17,035 bases of DNA from Dictyocoela muelleri (lineage: Eukaryota; Microsporidia): positions 1-17,035 of the forward strand of contig SDVU01000223.1 in assembly GCA_016256075.1 (NCBI GenBank). The letters run 5' to 3'. Below, one piece after another: positions 1 through 8,479 of the stretch (position 1 is the stretch's first letter; the number at the start of each line of letters is the position of its first letter). Under the pieces are notes generated by a model. That model saw only the letters and a list, made by a program, of their open reading frames with translations, did no database searches and was not told the DNA's origin. A program made the translations under genes and the position numbers.

Positions 1-6
1 ATATGG

Positions 7-53
7 TTTGTCGAAAAATTGCATTTTCGACAAAAATATTGCAATTTTTCGAC
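7..53. repeat. Overlapping alternative hairpins at the window edge
   Basis: Positions 10-23 (gtcgaaaaattgca) are perfectly complementary to 40-53, giving a 14-bp stem with a 16-nt loop. Positions 7-17 are also perfectly complementary to 24-34, giving an 11-bp stem with a 6-nt loop. The two stems share their left arm, so they exclude each other. A related tttgtc...attgc string follows at 54-71. This looks like the palindromic edge of a mobile element cut by the window, possibly that of the MULE fossil just downstream, but I find no matching copy on the far side of that gene. Confidence 0.7.
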
Positions 54-187
54 TTTGTCAAAAAAAATTGCTATGCCATTTACAAATCTAAATATATTAA
101 AATATCGAAAATATGTTTAATTAATGGTACTGTTAGATTGCCTCTCTTGGTTTCTACTTAGCTTGATTATTTATAGTTAATTTTTTG

Positions 188-963
188 AAAATTTTATCTG
201 TAATATATACATTGATGACAGGTAAGACGAAAGATTTATATGTTAAGTATTTATAGAGGTTAAAAGAATTTTTTATCTGAACACTCAATATATAATATGT
301 GATTTTGAACTTGCTCTGATAAAAGCAATTAATCAAGAATTCGAAAAATTTTAAATCACGACTGTCTTATTCATCTTAGATAATCTTTATGGAGAAAAGT
401 CTAGAATAACTACTTAGTAGCAGAATACAATAAATTCATATGCTTTCGAAAAGCATTAAAATATCTAATACTTATAGCATTTGTACCATGTGAGAAAATA
501 CTACTACTCTATAGAGTTGTCAAGGAATGGATGTCTGAAAATGTTTAAGTTGACTTTTCTTCAATTTTAAAATATTTCGAAAGCTTTTATATGTTTAGTG
601 ATTCTTTAGATACTGAAATTCAAAATGTAAACTCTCTTTTCCCGCATCCTTTTTGGAATGTTTTGACAGAATTCTTTAAATGTTGTAATAACAACTAACT
701 CTGCTGAATGTTGGCATAGAGTTATCAACTTTAGAACTCAAATATCTCATCCTAATATTTAAAATTTTTTTTTTGATATTTTAGGTGAGGAAGAAAAACA
801 TAATTACGATCTATGTGGGTGCTTAATCGGAAAAATTAAAATATCGAAAAATATTGAAAAGGAAGAAAAAATTAGACCAATAGTAGAAAATATTGACATG
901 TTTGAACCTTTATGCTATTTAAATGCTTTAAATGATTGTTTTAAATGTAAGTTTGAATTTTAA
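188..963 (+). pseudogene. Decayed Mutator-like (MULE) transposase, C-terminal two thirds
   Basis: Read across frames, this stretch matches the catalytic region of microsporidian MULE transposases, which cut and paste DNA with an RNase H-fold DDE core. In order I see VIYTLMTGKTKDLYVKYL (200-253), then CDFELALIKAINQEF (298-342) with the catalytic-type DFE aspartate, then CLIHL (363-377), which is the CxxH signature of MULEs, followed by LWRKV (387-401). Next come the ALKYLILIAFVP block (about 447-482), FPHPFWNV (about 640-663), TTNSAECWHRVINF (691-732) and SHPNI (745-759). The reading ends with TAA at 961-963. The frame changes about three times (near 278, 355 and 665), and in-frame stops lie at 254, 381, 402, 546 and 760. 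At 381 a TAA stands where the family usually has Gln (HLSQS). The N-terminal part with the first catalytic Asp is not visible. It is a dead DNA transposon. The family call rests on the ordered motifs, not on a database search. Confidence 0.75.
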
Positions 964-1017
964 TCAATAAATAGAGAATAAAAGTTTTTTTTATAGTTTG
1001 TAAAGATTTTTTTAGAC

Positions 1018-1079
1018 GAGTTGACGCCTCATTTTTTTGGCGAGTTCGGCGTCAACTTCGCGCCAGGGCGAGTTGATAC
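1018..1079. repeat. G+C-rich hairpin with gcgagttg motifs
   Basis: Positions 1019-1028 (agttgacgcc) pair perfectly with 1048-1057 (ggcgtcaact). The motif ggcgagtt occurs at 1039-1046, and gggcgagttg lies at 1066-1075. The same ggcgagttg core is repeated through the foldback element at 13168-13774, so this may be a short or decayed relative. It is far more G+C-rich than its surroundings. Confidence 0.5.
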
Positions 1080-1096
1080 CTTCCCATTTACTTGCT

Positions 1097-1139
1097 AAAT
1101 TTATGACTGATAGTTTTTTCATTTTAAAGTCATAAATTT
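1097..1139. repeat. Perfect 12-bp hairpin
   Basis: Positions 1097-1108 (aaatttatgact) and 1128-1139 (agtcataaattt) are exact reverse complements around a 19-nt loop. The stem is A+T-rich. There is no neighbouring gene that it could plausibly terminate, since the MULE fossil ends 130 bp upstream. Confidence 0.55.
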
Positions 1140-1361
1140 TTTGCTCGGTTATCATTGAAAAAAAACTCCTTTTCGTCGCAAATAAAGCTATTTTTGCGGA
1201 TATACTTTTTAAGCTTTCTCTTTATTTTTTGGTAAATATTCAATAACATTCTCCCTATTCGGCCATGACACGCAATTTATAAGTTTAAATGTAATCTTAT
1301 GCCGATATTTAGCTTTTTAATGATATCTTTTGATTCTCTAATTTTTTGATACATAAATATC

Positions 1362-1507
1362 TGCTAATTAAACAGCCATTGTTTTTTATTGACATCTTCA
1401 AGTGTACAAAATTTCTACTTTTGAATCTGAATGCAGTCCGTGTTTATCACATAACAAGGAAATGCCGGTTTTTGACCAAGAACTGAAAACCCGGTTTTTC
1501 GATAGAA
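1362..1507. repeat. Diverged repeat, copy 1 (direct part plus semi-palindromic part)
   Basis: Positions 1362-1437 align in direct orientation with 2488-2558 at roughly 70-75% identity by eye (shared blocks tgctaattaaa, acatctt..agtgta and ttttga..ctgaat). Positions 1463-1507 form an imperfect palindrome built on ccggtttttg...aaaacccgg that matches 2408-2450 best in inverted orientation. Read on the minus strand, the unit is open for about 35 codons (WSKTGISLLCDKHGLHSDSK, then VEILYT), and copy 2 on the minus strand gives a similar GLHDSISKQKFYT. That suggests a decayed coding repeat of a family I do not recognise. Confidence 0.5.
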
Positions 1508-2119
1508 AATAAAATATCCAGACTATTATTTATTTAATTTCAATGGCTGGATTAATATAATATTCATTCTTAACATTACTTTTACAATTTTTTTACCTTA
1601 TTTTTTGATCATTATAAAAAAAATTATATTTGTTTATGATTATATATAAAAATTAAATGGATTTTTATAAGATCTTATAATAAATTAGTATAATATATTT
1701 TTTACTCAATACTTTCGCTTCCATATTAAACAAGATCAAATATGCAAAGCCGATTTTGTATTTTAATAATGGATATTCTTGTAATTTTCAAAAAAATTTA
1801 CTGAATAAATATTTTTGTATATTTCATTCTACATAATAAAGTTATTTTAGATAATAATATATGAATATTATGTATAAAAACTCTTTACTATAAATTTTAT
1901 TCTTTTTTTTGATTTTGAAGTTATTATTTTATAAATAATTAAGGTGTCTATCAGCATACAAAGTATAGAGTGATTTCAGTTGTCCCAGCATGGTATTAAA
2001 GCTTGTTTAAAATTTAAATAAAAATAGAAAATGCTCTCTAAAGTAGAAACCTAGTTTTATCTACTGGTTGTATGTGGTAATATTCTACATATAATTTTGA
2101 TGGTTCATTTATTATTTTA
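1508..2119. other. A+T-rich non-coding stretch
   Basis: Long runs of A, T and TA-rich sequence. I see no extended reading frame, RNA gene or repeat worth naming between the two copies of the diverged repeat. The short island at 1955-2000 (cagcatacaaagtatagag...cagttgtcccagcatgg) is the only patch with mixed composition, and I cannot assign it. Confidence 0.4.
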
Positions 2120-2150
2120 AATTAATATTTGTTCACAACAAATATTAATT
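2120..2150. repeat. Perfect 14-bp hairpin with 3-nt loop
   Basis: Positions 2120-2133 (aattaatatttgtt) and 2137-2150 (aacaaatattaatt) are exact reverse complements around the loop cac. It is a tight cruciform-capable palindrome in otherwise simple A+T-rich DNA. It lies about 65 bp upstream of an ATG that opens an Asn-rich frame (2217-2477). I do not think that frame is a gene. Confidence 0.6.
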
Positions 2151-2407
2151 AATCATATTTAATTAATAATATATAGCTATATAAGAAGTCATAATTTAGA
2201 CACGAAGACAAATGAAATGAATTATAATAATAATTATAAAAATAGACATTTAATTAAACAAGATAATATAAACATAAATAAACAACATTCGAATAAATAT
2301 TCTAATAATTATAATTATTTATGTGTAGAAGACGGTTCTAGGTCATGTAAAAGTATAATTAAATATCACTTGCGATACAACAGCTTTGTACCGACTCACA
2401 TCATTGT

Positions 2408-2558
2408 AAAATCCGTTTCAATTTTCTGGTCGAAAAACCGGATTTTTCACAACTGTGAAAACCCAAGAAAAAGATAAATTATTGCTAATTAAAGAACATC
2501 GTTTTTATATAACATCTTATAGTGTATAGAATTTTTGTTTTGAGATTGAATCATGTAA
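2408..2558. repeat. Diverged repeat, copy 2
   Basis: Partner of 1362-1507. Positions 2408-2450 carry the semi-palindrome (aaaatccg...ccggatttt) and 2488-2558 carry the direct copy of the 75-bp block. The order is block then palindrome in copy 1 and palindrome then block in copy 2. The intervening DNA (about 0.9 kb) is thus bracketed by inverted palindromes, while the flanking blocks are in direct orientation. That layout could be two relics of one family or one element with long diverged flanks. Confidence 0.5.
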
Positions 2559-3290
2559 GCCCTCAAATCTTAAATATTAGATAGAAAGTCTGCAGATTTT
2601 TTTTTGAATTTTTTTTATCTGCATTTGAGTGAAACCGTATAGCTATTACGATATTTTCCATGGTTATGACAGATATACGAAACTCTGAAGATAATTTTTG
2701 TGAGTCATATGAATATTTTCTTCTCTATATTTAAATACTCTTTGTTATTCTCGATTTTAAGACGCTTTCGAGTATTATTATTATTATTATTTTAACATGA
2801 CCGAATAGTTTAAAAAATAAAGCCGTTATTAAAAATTAATAAAAACCGTTATTAAGAGTTTTTATACACTTAAAATTTATTAATACGGTAAAGAATAATT
2901 TTAAAACCATGTATTAGTAGGAAAACGACATCGGGGTGACCGTTATTGAGAAAATGCGATGTCTTTGAAATATATAAATTATTATCTTTAATTTTTTATC
3001 GAAAAAAACACTTTGACAGCTATTTAAAGAATTCACCTAGTTCCAAAGTTTATTCATACGATTAAAAAATTCATTTATATGTTTCAAAGTCTAGATCGTC
3101 TTTTGTCGCTTATTTAAAATTCGGAAATTTTATATATTCCAAGATCAAGCCATGGAAATTTTACAAAAAAATATTAAAAATTATATGATAAAAATATAAG
3201 GGTTATATTTTTTCTATGAAAATAATCTCTAATAACTTAAAATTCTATATTAATTAGAGATACGGTTTTTTTTATAAAGAATTGTTGTAC
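2559..3290. other. A+T-rich stretch without a recognised gene
   Basis: I see no coding region in either strand. The string ccgttatt recurs at 2823, at 2846 and, as ccgttattgag, at about 2940. A short stem (gacatcg...cgatgtc) brackets about 2928-2963. These are weak signals and could be chance in this composition. Confidence 0.35.
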
Positions 3291-3591
3291 TTGGTATGTA
3301 AAAAGGGCCTGTAGACTTCGACTGAGAGAAGCTTTTGAGATTCTGATTACATATTTGTGAATTACACCTAAAATTCAATATTAAGTGTATTTTTCTATGA
3401 TTTTCTAAAAGTTTATAACCTATGTTTTATTTCATAGATTTGTTTAAGACCATAAAACATGGCATATGAACAATTATTACATCATAAAAAAATACACGTT
3501 ACATTGTAAATAAACGCGTTCTTTAGATTTGGAATTGGCATCTCGTAACTTTTCTCGGTGAGAGTTTTCAGTGCACTGTTTTACATACCAA
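3291..3591. mobile_element. Candidate MITE with inverted ends beginning ttggtatgtaaaa
   Basis: Positions 3291-3303 (ttggtatgtaaaa) and 3579-3591 are exact reverse complements, and weaker similarity continues inward for about 40 bp on each side (gactgagagaagc... against ...ttttctcggtgagag). The unit is about 300 bp and has no reading frame, as expected for a non-autonomous DNA transposon. I see no clear target-site duplication. A third copy of the same end lies at 3916-3972. Confidence 0.5.
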
Positions 3592-3915
3592 ATGCCTTTA
3601 TACTTTATAATATTATCTAACTCTGATCCTCAGTTTTAAAAAAATAAATTAGTTTTGGTATAAAAAAAATAAATAAAATAGCTCCTTGTAAAGTCTCACC
3701 GGAAAGGCTAAGAAATGCATATTGTATATATCTCTTTAACTCGATATTTTGGATTAGTATGCGTATTTTAAGATAGCATCTGATCTAATACAAGTGATTT
3801 TGTATTATATTTTTTACGATTAACACTGCCAAATAGAATCGTTTAAATTGGATCATTGTCTTTTAAAAAAATGAACGTATATTGTAACTCAGTGAATACA
3901 ATGACAAAAAAGAAA
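3592..3915. other. A+T-rich spacer between two copies of the same terminal sequence
   Basis: No coding region, RNA gene or internal repeat is seen. It separates the right end of the candidate MITE from the extra end copy at 3916-3972, so it may be interior DNA of a longer element sharing those ends. Confidence 0.3.
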
Positions 3916-3972
3916 TCGGCTTCTCGAACGCTGTTATTGAGGGGAGCCCCCATGACACTGTTTTACATACCA
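3916..3972 (-). repeat. Extra copy of the MITE terminal sequence
   Basis: cactgttttacatacca occurs identically at 3574-3590 and 3956-3972, and similarity extends upstream for about 60 bp (ggcatctcgtaac... against ggcttctcgaacg...). It has the orientation of a right end. It could be the right end of a longer element starting at 3291 (about 680 bp), or a solo remnant of another copy. Confidence 0.5.
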
Positions 3973-4316
3973 GGCACCAATATTTTTAAGAAGCAAAAAA
4001 TATAAAAAGTGTATATTAATTTTCTTTTGAATTCCCTGTTCTGTTCATTTAATATATATATTGATACAACAAATTCTAAATTGAATTGGTTTTTCTTCTT
4101 CATTATTACAAAACCTGTATTAAAAAGCACAATTTTATGTTTAAATCGAAATAAAGATACAAGAGTGTTATAACTTTTGACAACAAAATTTATGATAATA
4201 GAGCCTTCTTTAACATTTCGTATCAAAACACTATATGATGTCGGGTTTTAACTATTGAGCTGTCTCTTAAAAAAAATATATTTTCATTTACTCTGCACCC
4301 CCCTCCTCACAATCCA

Positions 4317-4628
4317 ATGAATCCCAAAGTGTCATCAAGTCAGAGTACATATTTTATCGTTTATGTCTTTGATATATTTATCAATTTTAACTACTTGAAC
4401 GATTCTAACTCTACATGGATTTTTTTCGAATATATATTTTTCTTTTCTATAATAGTATTTATTCTCTTATCTAAGAATGTAATTGATATACAAATGTTTA
4501 AACTTTCATTTGGCAATAATCTAAATTATTGTCGCCATATACATTTATTAGTAAAAAATATAGAGAGGTTTAATGAATTTTTCAGTAATTGTCTCTTTTA
4601 TCGAACAAACTTTTTTTACAAAACTTGA
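4317..4628 (+). CDS. Unrecognised small hydrophobic ORF, doubtful
   Basis: This frame of 103 codons has an N-terminal polar stretch, a strongly hydrophobic segment at about residues 38-58 (FFEYIFFFSIIVFILL) that could span a membrane once, and an Asn/Phe-rich tail. It has no signal of homology that I recognise and no neighbours to place it. Long A+T-rich frames rich in Phe, Ile, Asn and Tyr are expected by chance here. It is listed because it is the longest frame in the 4-kb gap before the retroelement; I would not treat it as a gene without transcript or homology support. Confidence 0.15.
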   Translation: MNPKVSSSQSTYFIVYVFDIFINFNYLNDSNSTWIFFEYIFFFSIIVFILLSKNVIDIQMFKLSFGNNLNYCRHIHLLVKNIERFNEFFSNCLFYRTNFFYKT

Positions 4629-5840
4629 AATAGTAGAAATAAGAATTTGGTCTAATTGTATCTCACCCTAAAAAAATAGAAAAACACACATACAAACGTG
4701 ACTTCTCTTGCTAAACAGAAGAAATTTTTTCCAATAAATGCACACTTCATCCTTTTTATAAAAAATTAATCGTAAAAATATTTTATATTTATGTCCATAA
4801 AGGCGATTTTACCTTAAATTTAAAATTTGGGAATTTTCAAAAAAAAAAATCAAATTATAAAAATTTTTAAAATTTTGAATAATTTCCGTATTTTTTAAGT
4901 TTTTTCGAAAAATATTTCTTTACTTTACCTTTTGAGCCTACAAATTCTAAGATCGAAAATAAAGAAGACCCTATATGCTTTCATAAACATTGATATTAGA
5001 ATTATATAATAATATGACTCGCATGCATTTAATCTTCAAATAAAACATCACTACTGAAATGATTTTTACCGTTATATTATAATGATTAAATAATTTTATA
5101 CATAAAATTATTTCTTTCAATATTATATGTTTATGAATTGTCGCGCGCCTAAACAGTTACTCCTTAGCCTCGCTGTTACGTCGAGCTCAAAATAAAATTT
5201 TTAATTTTTTTATATAAATTTAATGTTAATCACTTTTTATTGAATAAATTCACTAACTAAGATTCGAACCCAAACTATTGAAACTAATTTCTTACAATAA
5301 TTACAGCTTATCAATAATTGCATCTCTAATATTTAAATATTCATAAAAAATATTGATAAATTTTTCTCCATTTAGAGTATAAATTTAAGTATATTATCTC
5401 TATTCTAGAAATTCGGAACTATTTATAAAAGGAGGTCTAATTTCAAGCAAGTGTTACATTTGACATAATTTTTTAAAATTCAAAAATAATGTTTTTAAAA
5501 GGGCTCGCACCCGTAGTGGCTGAGCGTAACATATTTAATATTGTTTTTTTTTCTAAAATTTTTGCGCAATAAAATTTAAAATAAAATTTTTTAAATCTTT
5601 TATAAAGGCGTTGTAATTTAAAAGAAAATATTTGGTTTTAAATCTTTGAAGCAATAGGTAAATTCGAATATTAAATATTAGAATAATTAAAAAATTATAA
5701 GAAAAATTAAAAAAGAGATAAAATTTAAAAAAAAGAAAAAATTGATAATTGAAAAAGATTAATCGAGACTCGAACCTGGTAGCTGGCTGGGCGCGGGACA
5801 ATAAGTAATTATTTTTTTTATCAATATTTTTTATATGGGT
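4629..5840. other. A+T-rich stretch carrying three tRNA B-box-like motifs
   Basis: There is no coding region. Three minus-strand motifs resemble a tRNA T-arm or B-box. Their plus-strand forms are gattcgaacc at 5261-5270, gctcgcaccc at 5503-5512 and gactcgaacc at 5767-5776. They are spaced about 240 and 265 bp apart. The last two are followed by related G+C-rich tails (gtagtggctgagcg and ggtagctggctgggcgcggg). An A+T-rich run of aaataaaatttt type recurs between them. None folds into a full cloverleaf: the T-stems pair poorly and no A-box or anticodon arm is visible. They may be fragments of a tRNA-derived repeat. Confidence 0.3.
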
Positions 5841-6090
5841 TGTTGAATTTACCAATTTGGTAGCATTCGAAAGTATTGCCAAATGAGATTAAATGGAATA
5901 GTATGATTGGAAAGTTTGTTTATGAATAAATAATGTTTAAATTATTATTTGTTATTTTGGAAAAGTATACTCTTGTTGGTTATTAAAACTATATAAGAGT
6001 TTTTGAATTATTAAATAAGTTTTATGAGAAATTATACCTTTACTAATTATCCTAACTGTTCCTTTCTTGCGGCCAACGGAGGTGATAACC
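5841..6090 (+). repeat. 5' LTR of gypsy copy 1
   Basis: Matches 9340-9590. Shared blocks include tagcattcgaaagtattg, tagtatgattgg, a long run through aatgtttaaattattatttg, then ctaattatcctaactgt and the caacgga...gataacc block near the end. The LTR opens with tgttg, and its 3' limit is taken where the two copies stop matching. The first gag-like ATG (6024) falls inside the LTR. Confidence 0.85.
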
Positions 6091-6149
6091 ACCGGAAAAA
6101 CAACCAAAGAAGAAACCCTTCTTTTAAAATTGCGGTTAATAAGCAGCAA

Positions 6150-6850
6150 GAGCAGTTAGTGCAGTCAATGAGAAACAAATTAGACTTTACTGCGTGGCCC
6201 AAAAGAGATTCAGTAAATATTAGAATATTTAAAGGTATGGAAATTAATGAAGCTATGGTAAAATATTTATGTTAAGTAAGACTAAAGGATTTAATGATTT
6301 AAGCATAGATGAAAAATATTTATTCATAATAGAGAAATGCGAAAATATATTCAAAGATGGTATTATGAGAAGGGAAGTATAGGAAAACTTCCTGATACCT
6401 TGGAATTATTTTTAAATGAATAAAAAAACCGTTATTAATGGTAGAAGTATATCTCAAGTAAGGAGATATAAAGGTGACTCATGGTCTGAATATATTTTAA
6501 GATTGAAAGATATTCAAGATATTATGAAGCTATCAGACGAAGAAATAGTTTATAAACTTATGTCAGAAAAATCATCTAGAACAATTGAATGTATTTTGTT
6601 TTCAACAAATGATTTCAAGGAAATTCTGTTAAAAATCGATGAATTAGACAGGAAATAAAATCGAGACTACAATTCTGATTATGACGGCATTAAGGATAAT
6701 TATATTCGAAAATACCCAGATACGAACAGCTCTACGTCTCATAAAACTTCACATAAAAAGATATGCGAGGGAAGTCAGGTGTTACTCATGTGACGGACAA
6801 GGTCATATTGCCAGAAATTTCATGAAGAAAAATAAGAATATGTGCAATAA
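6150..6850 (+). pseudogene. gag remnant of gypsy copy 1
   Basis: The gag polyprotein forms the retroelement capsid and binds its RNA. This stretch encodes charged, helix-type sequence typical of Metaviridae gag (WSEYILRLKDIQDIMKLSDE around 6482-6541). Around 6772-6830 a zinc-knuckle-like block (RCYSCDGQGHIARN) marks the nucleocapsid end. No gag homology can be claimed for the N-terminal part beyond position and composition. This is a fossil piece. Confidence 0.65.
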
Positions 6851-6879
6851 GATGAAAAAAGCGGTAGATTTAAACATGC

Positions 6880-7150
6880 AAGGAATTAGATTCAATAACC
6901 GATATTTACAAGCATTATTTGATTCTGGATCTTCACTGAATATAATAACACGTGAAGCTATTAATAAGATTAATGCAAAAAATATTATTTTAGAAGATTA
7001 AGATTTAGAGATTATTTTGCTAAATGGTGATAGTATAAATACCAAAGAATCAGTTTTGTTACAAATAGAATATAAAAATATGAAAGTATCAGAAAAATTC
7101 TACATAATTGAAAACGGTATTCTTAAAATAATAATAGGGAATAAATTAAT
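6880..7150 (+). pseudogene. Retropepsin-like protease remnant of gypsy copy 1
   Basis: The block ALFDSGSSLNIITREAI at about 6913-6963 is the active-site region of a retroviral-type aspartic protease (D-S/T-G followed by hydrophobics). It lies between the zinc-knuckle block and the RT, where Ty3/gypsy elements keep their protease. The further block EKFYIIENGILKIIIGNKLI around 7094-7152 fits the second half of the fold (usual pattern ...ILG.d.l). Confidence 0.7.
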
Positions 7151-7229
7151 ATAAAAATTCGTGGCCCTAAAAATTTTCCTATTACATGTGAAATCAGATC
7201 AGAACAGAATAAAATTGTAAGTTGGACAC

Positions 7230-7870
7230 GTCCAATAAAAAATTTTAAGGATCATGATGATTTCAGAACTCTTATTAAGGAATATGAGGAAAAGGGCTAT
7301 ATCGGAAGACGTAGGTCAGGCTGGCTAAATCCTATTGTTTTAAATCGTACAAAATAGGTGCATTGAGATTTACATTGGATCTTATACAAGTTAATGATTT
7401 AGTTAAATTAGATAAGTTCGAGCTTTATAATATACAGGAAATAGTTAAATCATTGAAAGAAAAAAGATTTTTAGGTATAATAGATTTCAAGGATAAATAC
7501 TTTCAAGTTCCTTTACATCCAGATGATAGAGAAAAAACTACATTTCTTGATCTAGATCATAGACTAATGCAATTTACAAGAATGCCGCAGGGATATAAAT
7601 ATAGTATATCGATTTTTCAAAGAGGCATGGGGATTATTTTAGAATCCATGATAGGGAAAAATTGCTTAGTATATATTGATGATATTATTATATTTGGAAA
7701 AGATTTGAATAAGCATCAGGAAAATCTTAAGATGGTAGAGGATAGAATTAAGATTTTTGGCTTGGTAATAAACAATGAAAAATCGGTTTATGCAAAAAAA
7801 GAAAGTGAATTTCTAGGCTATAAAATAGGATTTATAAATTACACTGACAACTACTTGATCAGATGGAATC
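7230..7870 (+). pseudogene. Reverse transcriptase remnant of gypsy copy 1
   Basis: This is the best-preserved part. It copies element RNA into DNA in active relatives. Recognisable in order are KEYEEKGYIGRRRSGWLNPI (about 7275-7340), then FLGIIDFKDKYFQVPLHPDD (about 7470-7530), TTFLDLDHRLMQFTRMPQGY (about 7538-7597), the catalytic box CLVYIDDIIIFGKD (about 7663-7705) and the thumb-side GLVINNEKSVYAKKESEFLG (about 7761-7820). The YIDD box and MPQGY block are diagnostic of Ty3/gypsy RTs. Among the families I know, the closest feel is the gypsy elements of microsporidia. Confidence 0.9.
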
Positions 7871-8059
7871 ATTAATTATGAGAGGCCAAACACAAAAAAG
7901 AAAATTTAAAGATTTTTGGGATTGATAAATTATGATATAACTTTTATTCCTAATTTATCTGAAAAAATAAAGCTATTATATGAATTTATAAAAGAAAAAA
8001 AAAATTGGAATGGACAAGTAGAACAGTGCATTTTTTATAAGAGAATTAAGAAATTATGT

Positions 8060-8460
8060 CAAATGAGTTAGAAAATTTTATGCCGAATAGATTAGATGAG
8101 TTTGTACTAGAGCTGATGCATCCAAAATTGGAATCGTTGAGTTTTGAAACAAAATGATCAGAGCATTGGATATATTTCACTTGTATTAAAAGGATCAGAA
8201 AGAAATTATACCGTGACTGAAAAAGAGACTTTAGCTGCAAACAGGGCAATGGAGAAATTTGAATGGTATTTATTCGGAAATAAATTCACATTAGTTTCTG
8301 ATCACAAATCTTTAGAAGAAATCAGAAATAAAACGATTCTTGGTACACCCAGAATACAAAGATGGTTGGAAATATTTTACAAGTTCGATTTAAATGTTTG
8401 TTATAGAAAAGTTCTCATGTATAACAAGCAGATGCACTTAGTAGGAATGGCTCATTAACA
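8060..8460 (+). pseudogene. RNase H remnant of gypsy copy 1
   Basis: The block from SIGYISLVLKGSERNYTVTE through KETLAANRAMEKFEWYLFG and KFTLVSDHKSLEEI (about 8160-8320) is the typical Ty3/gypsy RNase H pattern (S..L...E.NYt.tEkE.La...a..kf..Yl.G..f.l.tDHk.L). The region ending TPRIQRWLEIFYKFDLNVCY (about 8344-8403) matches the conserved R..RW...L..f.f.v.y tether. It lies directly downstream of the RT, as expected. Confidence 0.85.
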
Positions 8461-8479
8461 CTTAACAAATCATTAACGA

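Larger units (their letters stand above)
964..1361. other. Non-coding stretch with two hairpins; weak coding-like signal on the minus strand
   Basis: No gene is recognised. A G+C-rich patch (1013-1080) stands out from its surroundings and forms a hairpin (annotated separately), and a second perfect hairpin lies at 1097-1139. Read on the minus strand, about 1300-1210 gives an open stretch (ITFKLINCVSWPNRENVIEY and onward to KNKEKA) that looks protein-like but matches no family I know. It may belong to the same relic as the repeat at 1362-1507. Confidence 0.35.

Noticed and set aside
154-336. 60-codon minus-strand frame at the left end
   Set aside because: It lies opposite the MULE transposase remnant, whose motifs run on the plus strand. 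The minus frame is A+T-biased and resembles no protein.
2217-2477. 86-codon Asn-rich plus-strand frame
   Set aside because: The first half is low-complexity AAT/ATA sequence. The second half overlaps the diverged semi-palindromic repeat at 2408-2450. Its similarity to copy 1 is explained by the repeat, so I do not call a gene.
2823-2950. Three copies of ccgttatt as a regulatory array
   Set aside because: The copies are short and irregularly spaced, with no gene nearby. Chance recurrence is likely in this composition.
3963-4226. 87-codon minus-strand frame rich in Phe, Ile and Lys
   Set aside because: Its C-terminus is made by the terminal-repeat copy at 3916-3972, and it has no recognisable motif. 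It is most likely a chance frame.
5761-5840. Possible tRNA gene on the minus strand
   Set aside because: A ggttcgagtc B-box-like string is present, but the T-stem has mismatches and no acceptor, D or anticodon arms can be drawn.
5553-5882. 109-codon minus-strand frame running into the 5' LTR
   Set aside because: It crosses the LTR boundary and the tRNA-like motif, and half of it is Phe/Leu/Tyr from poly-A/T tracts. It is not a gene.
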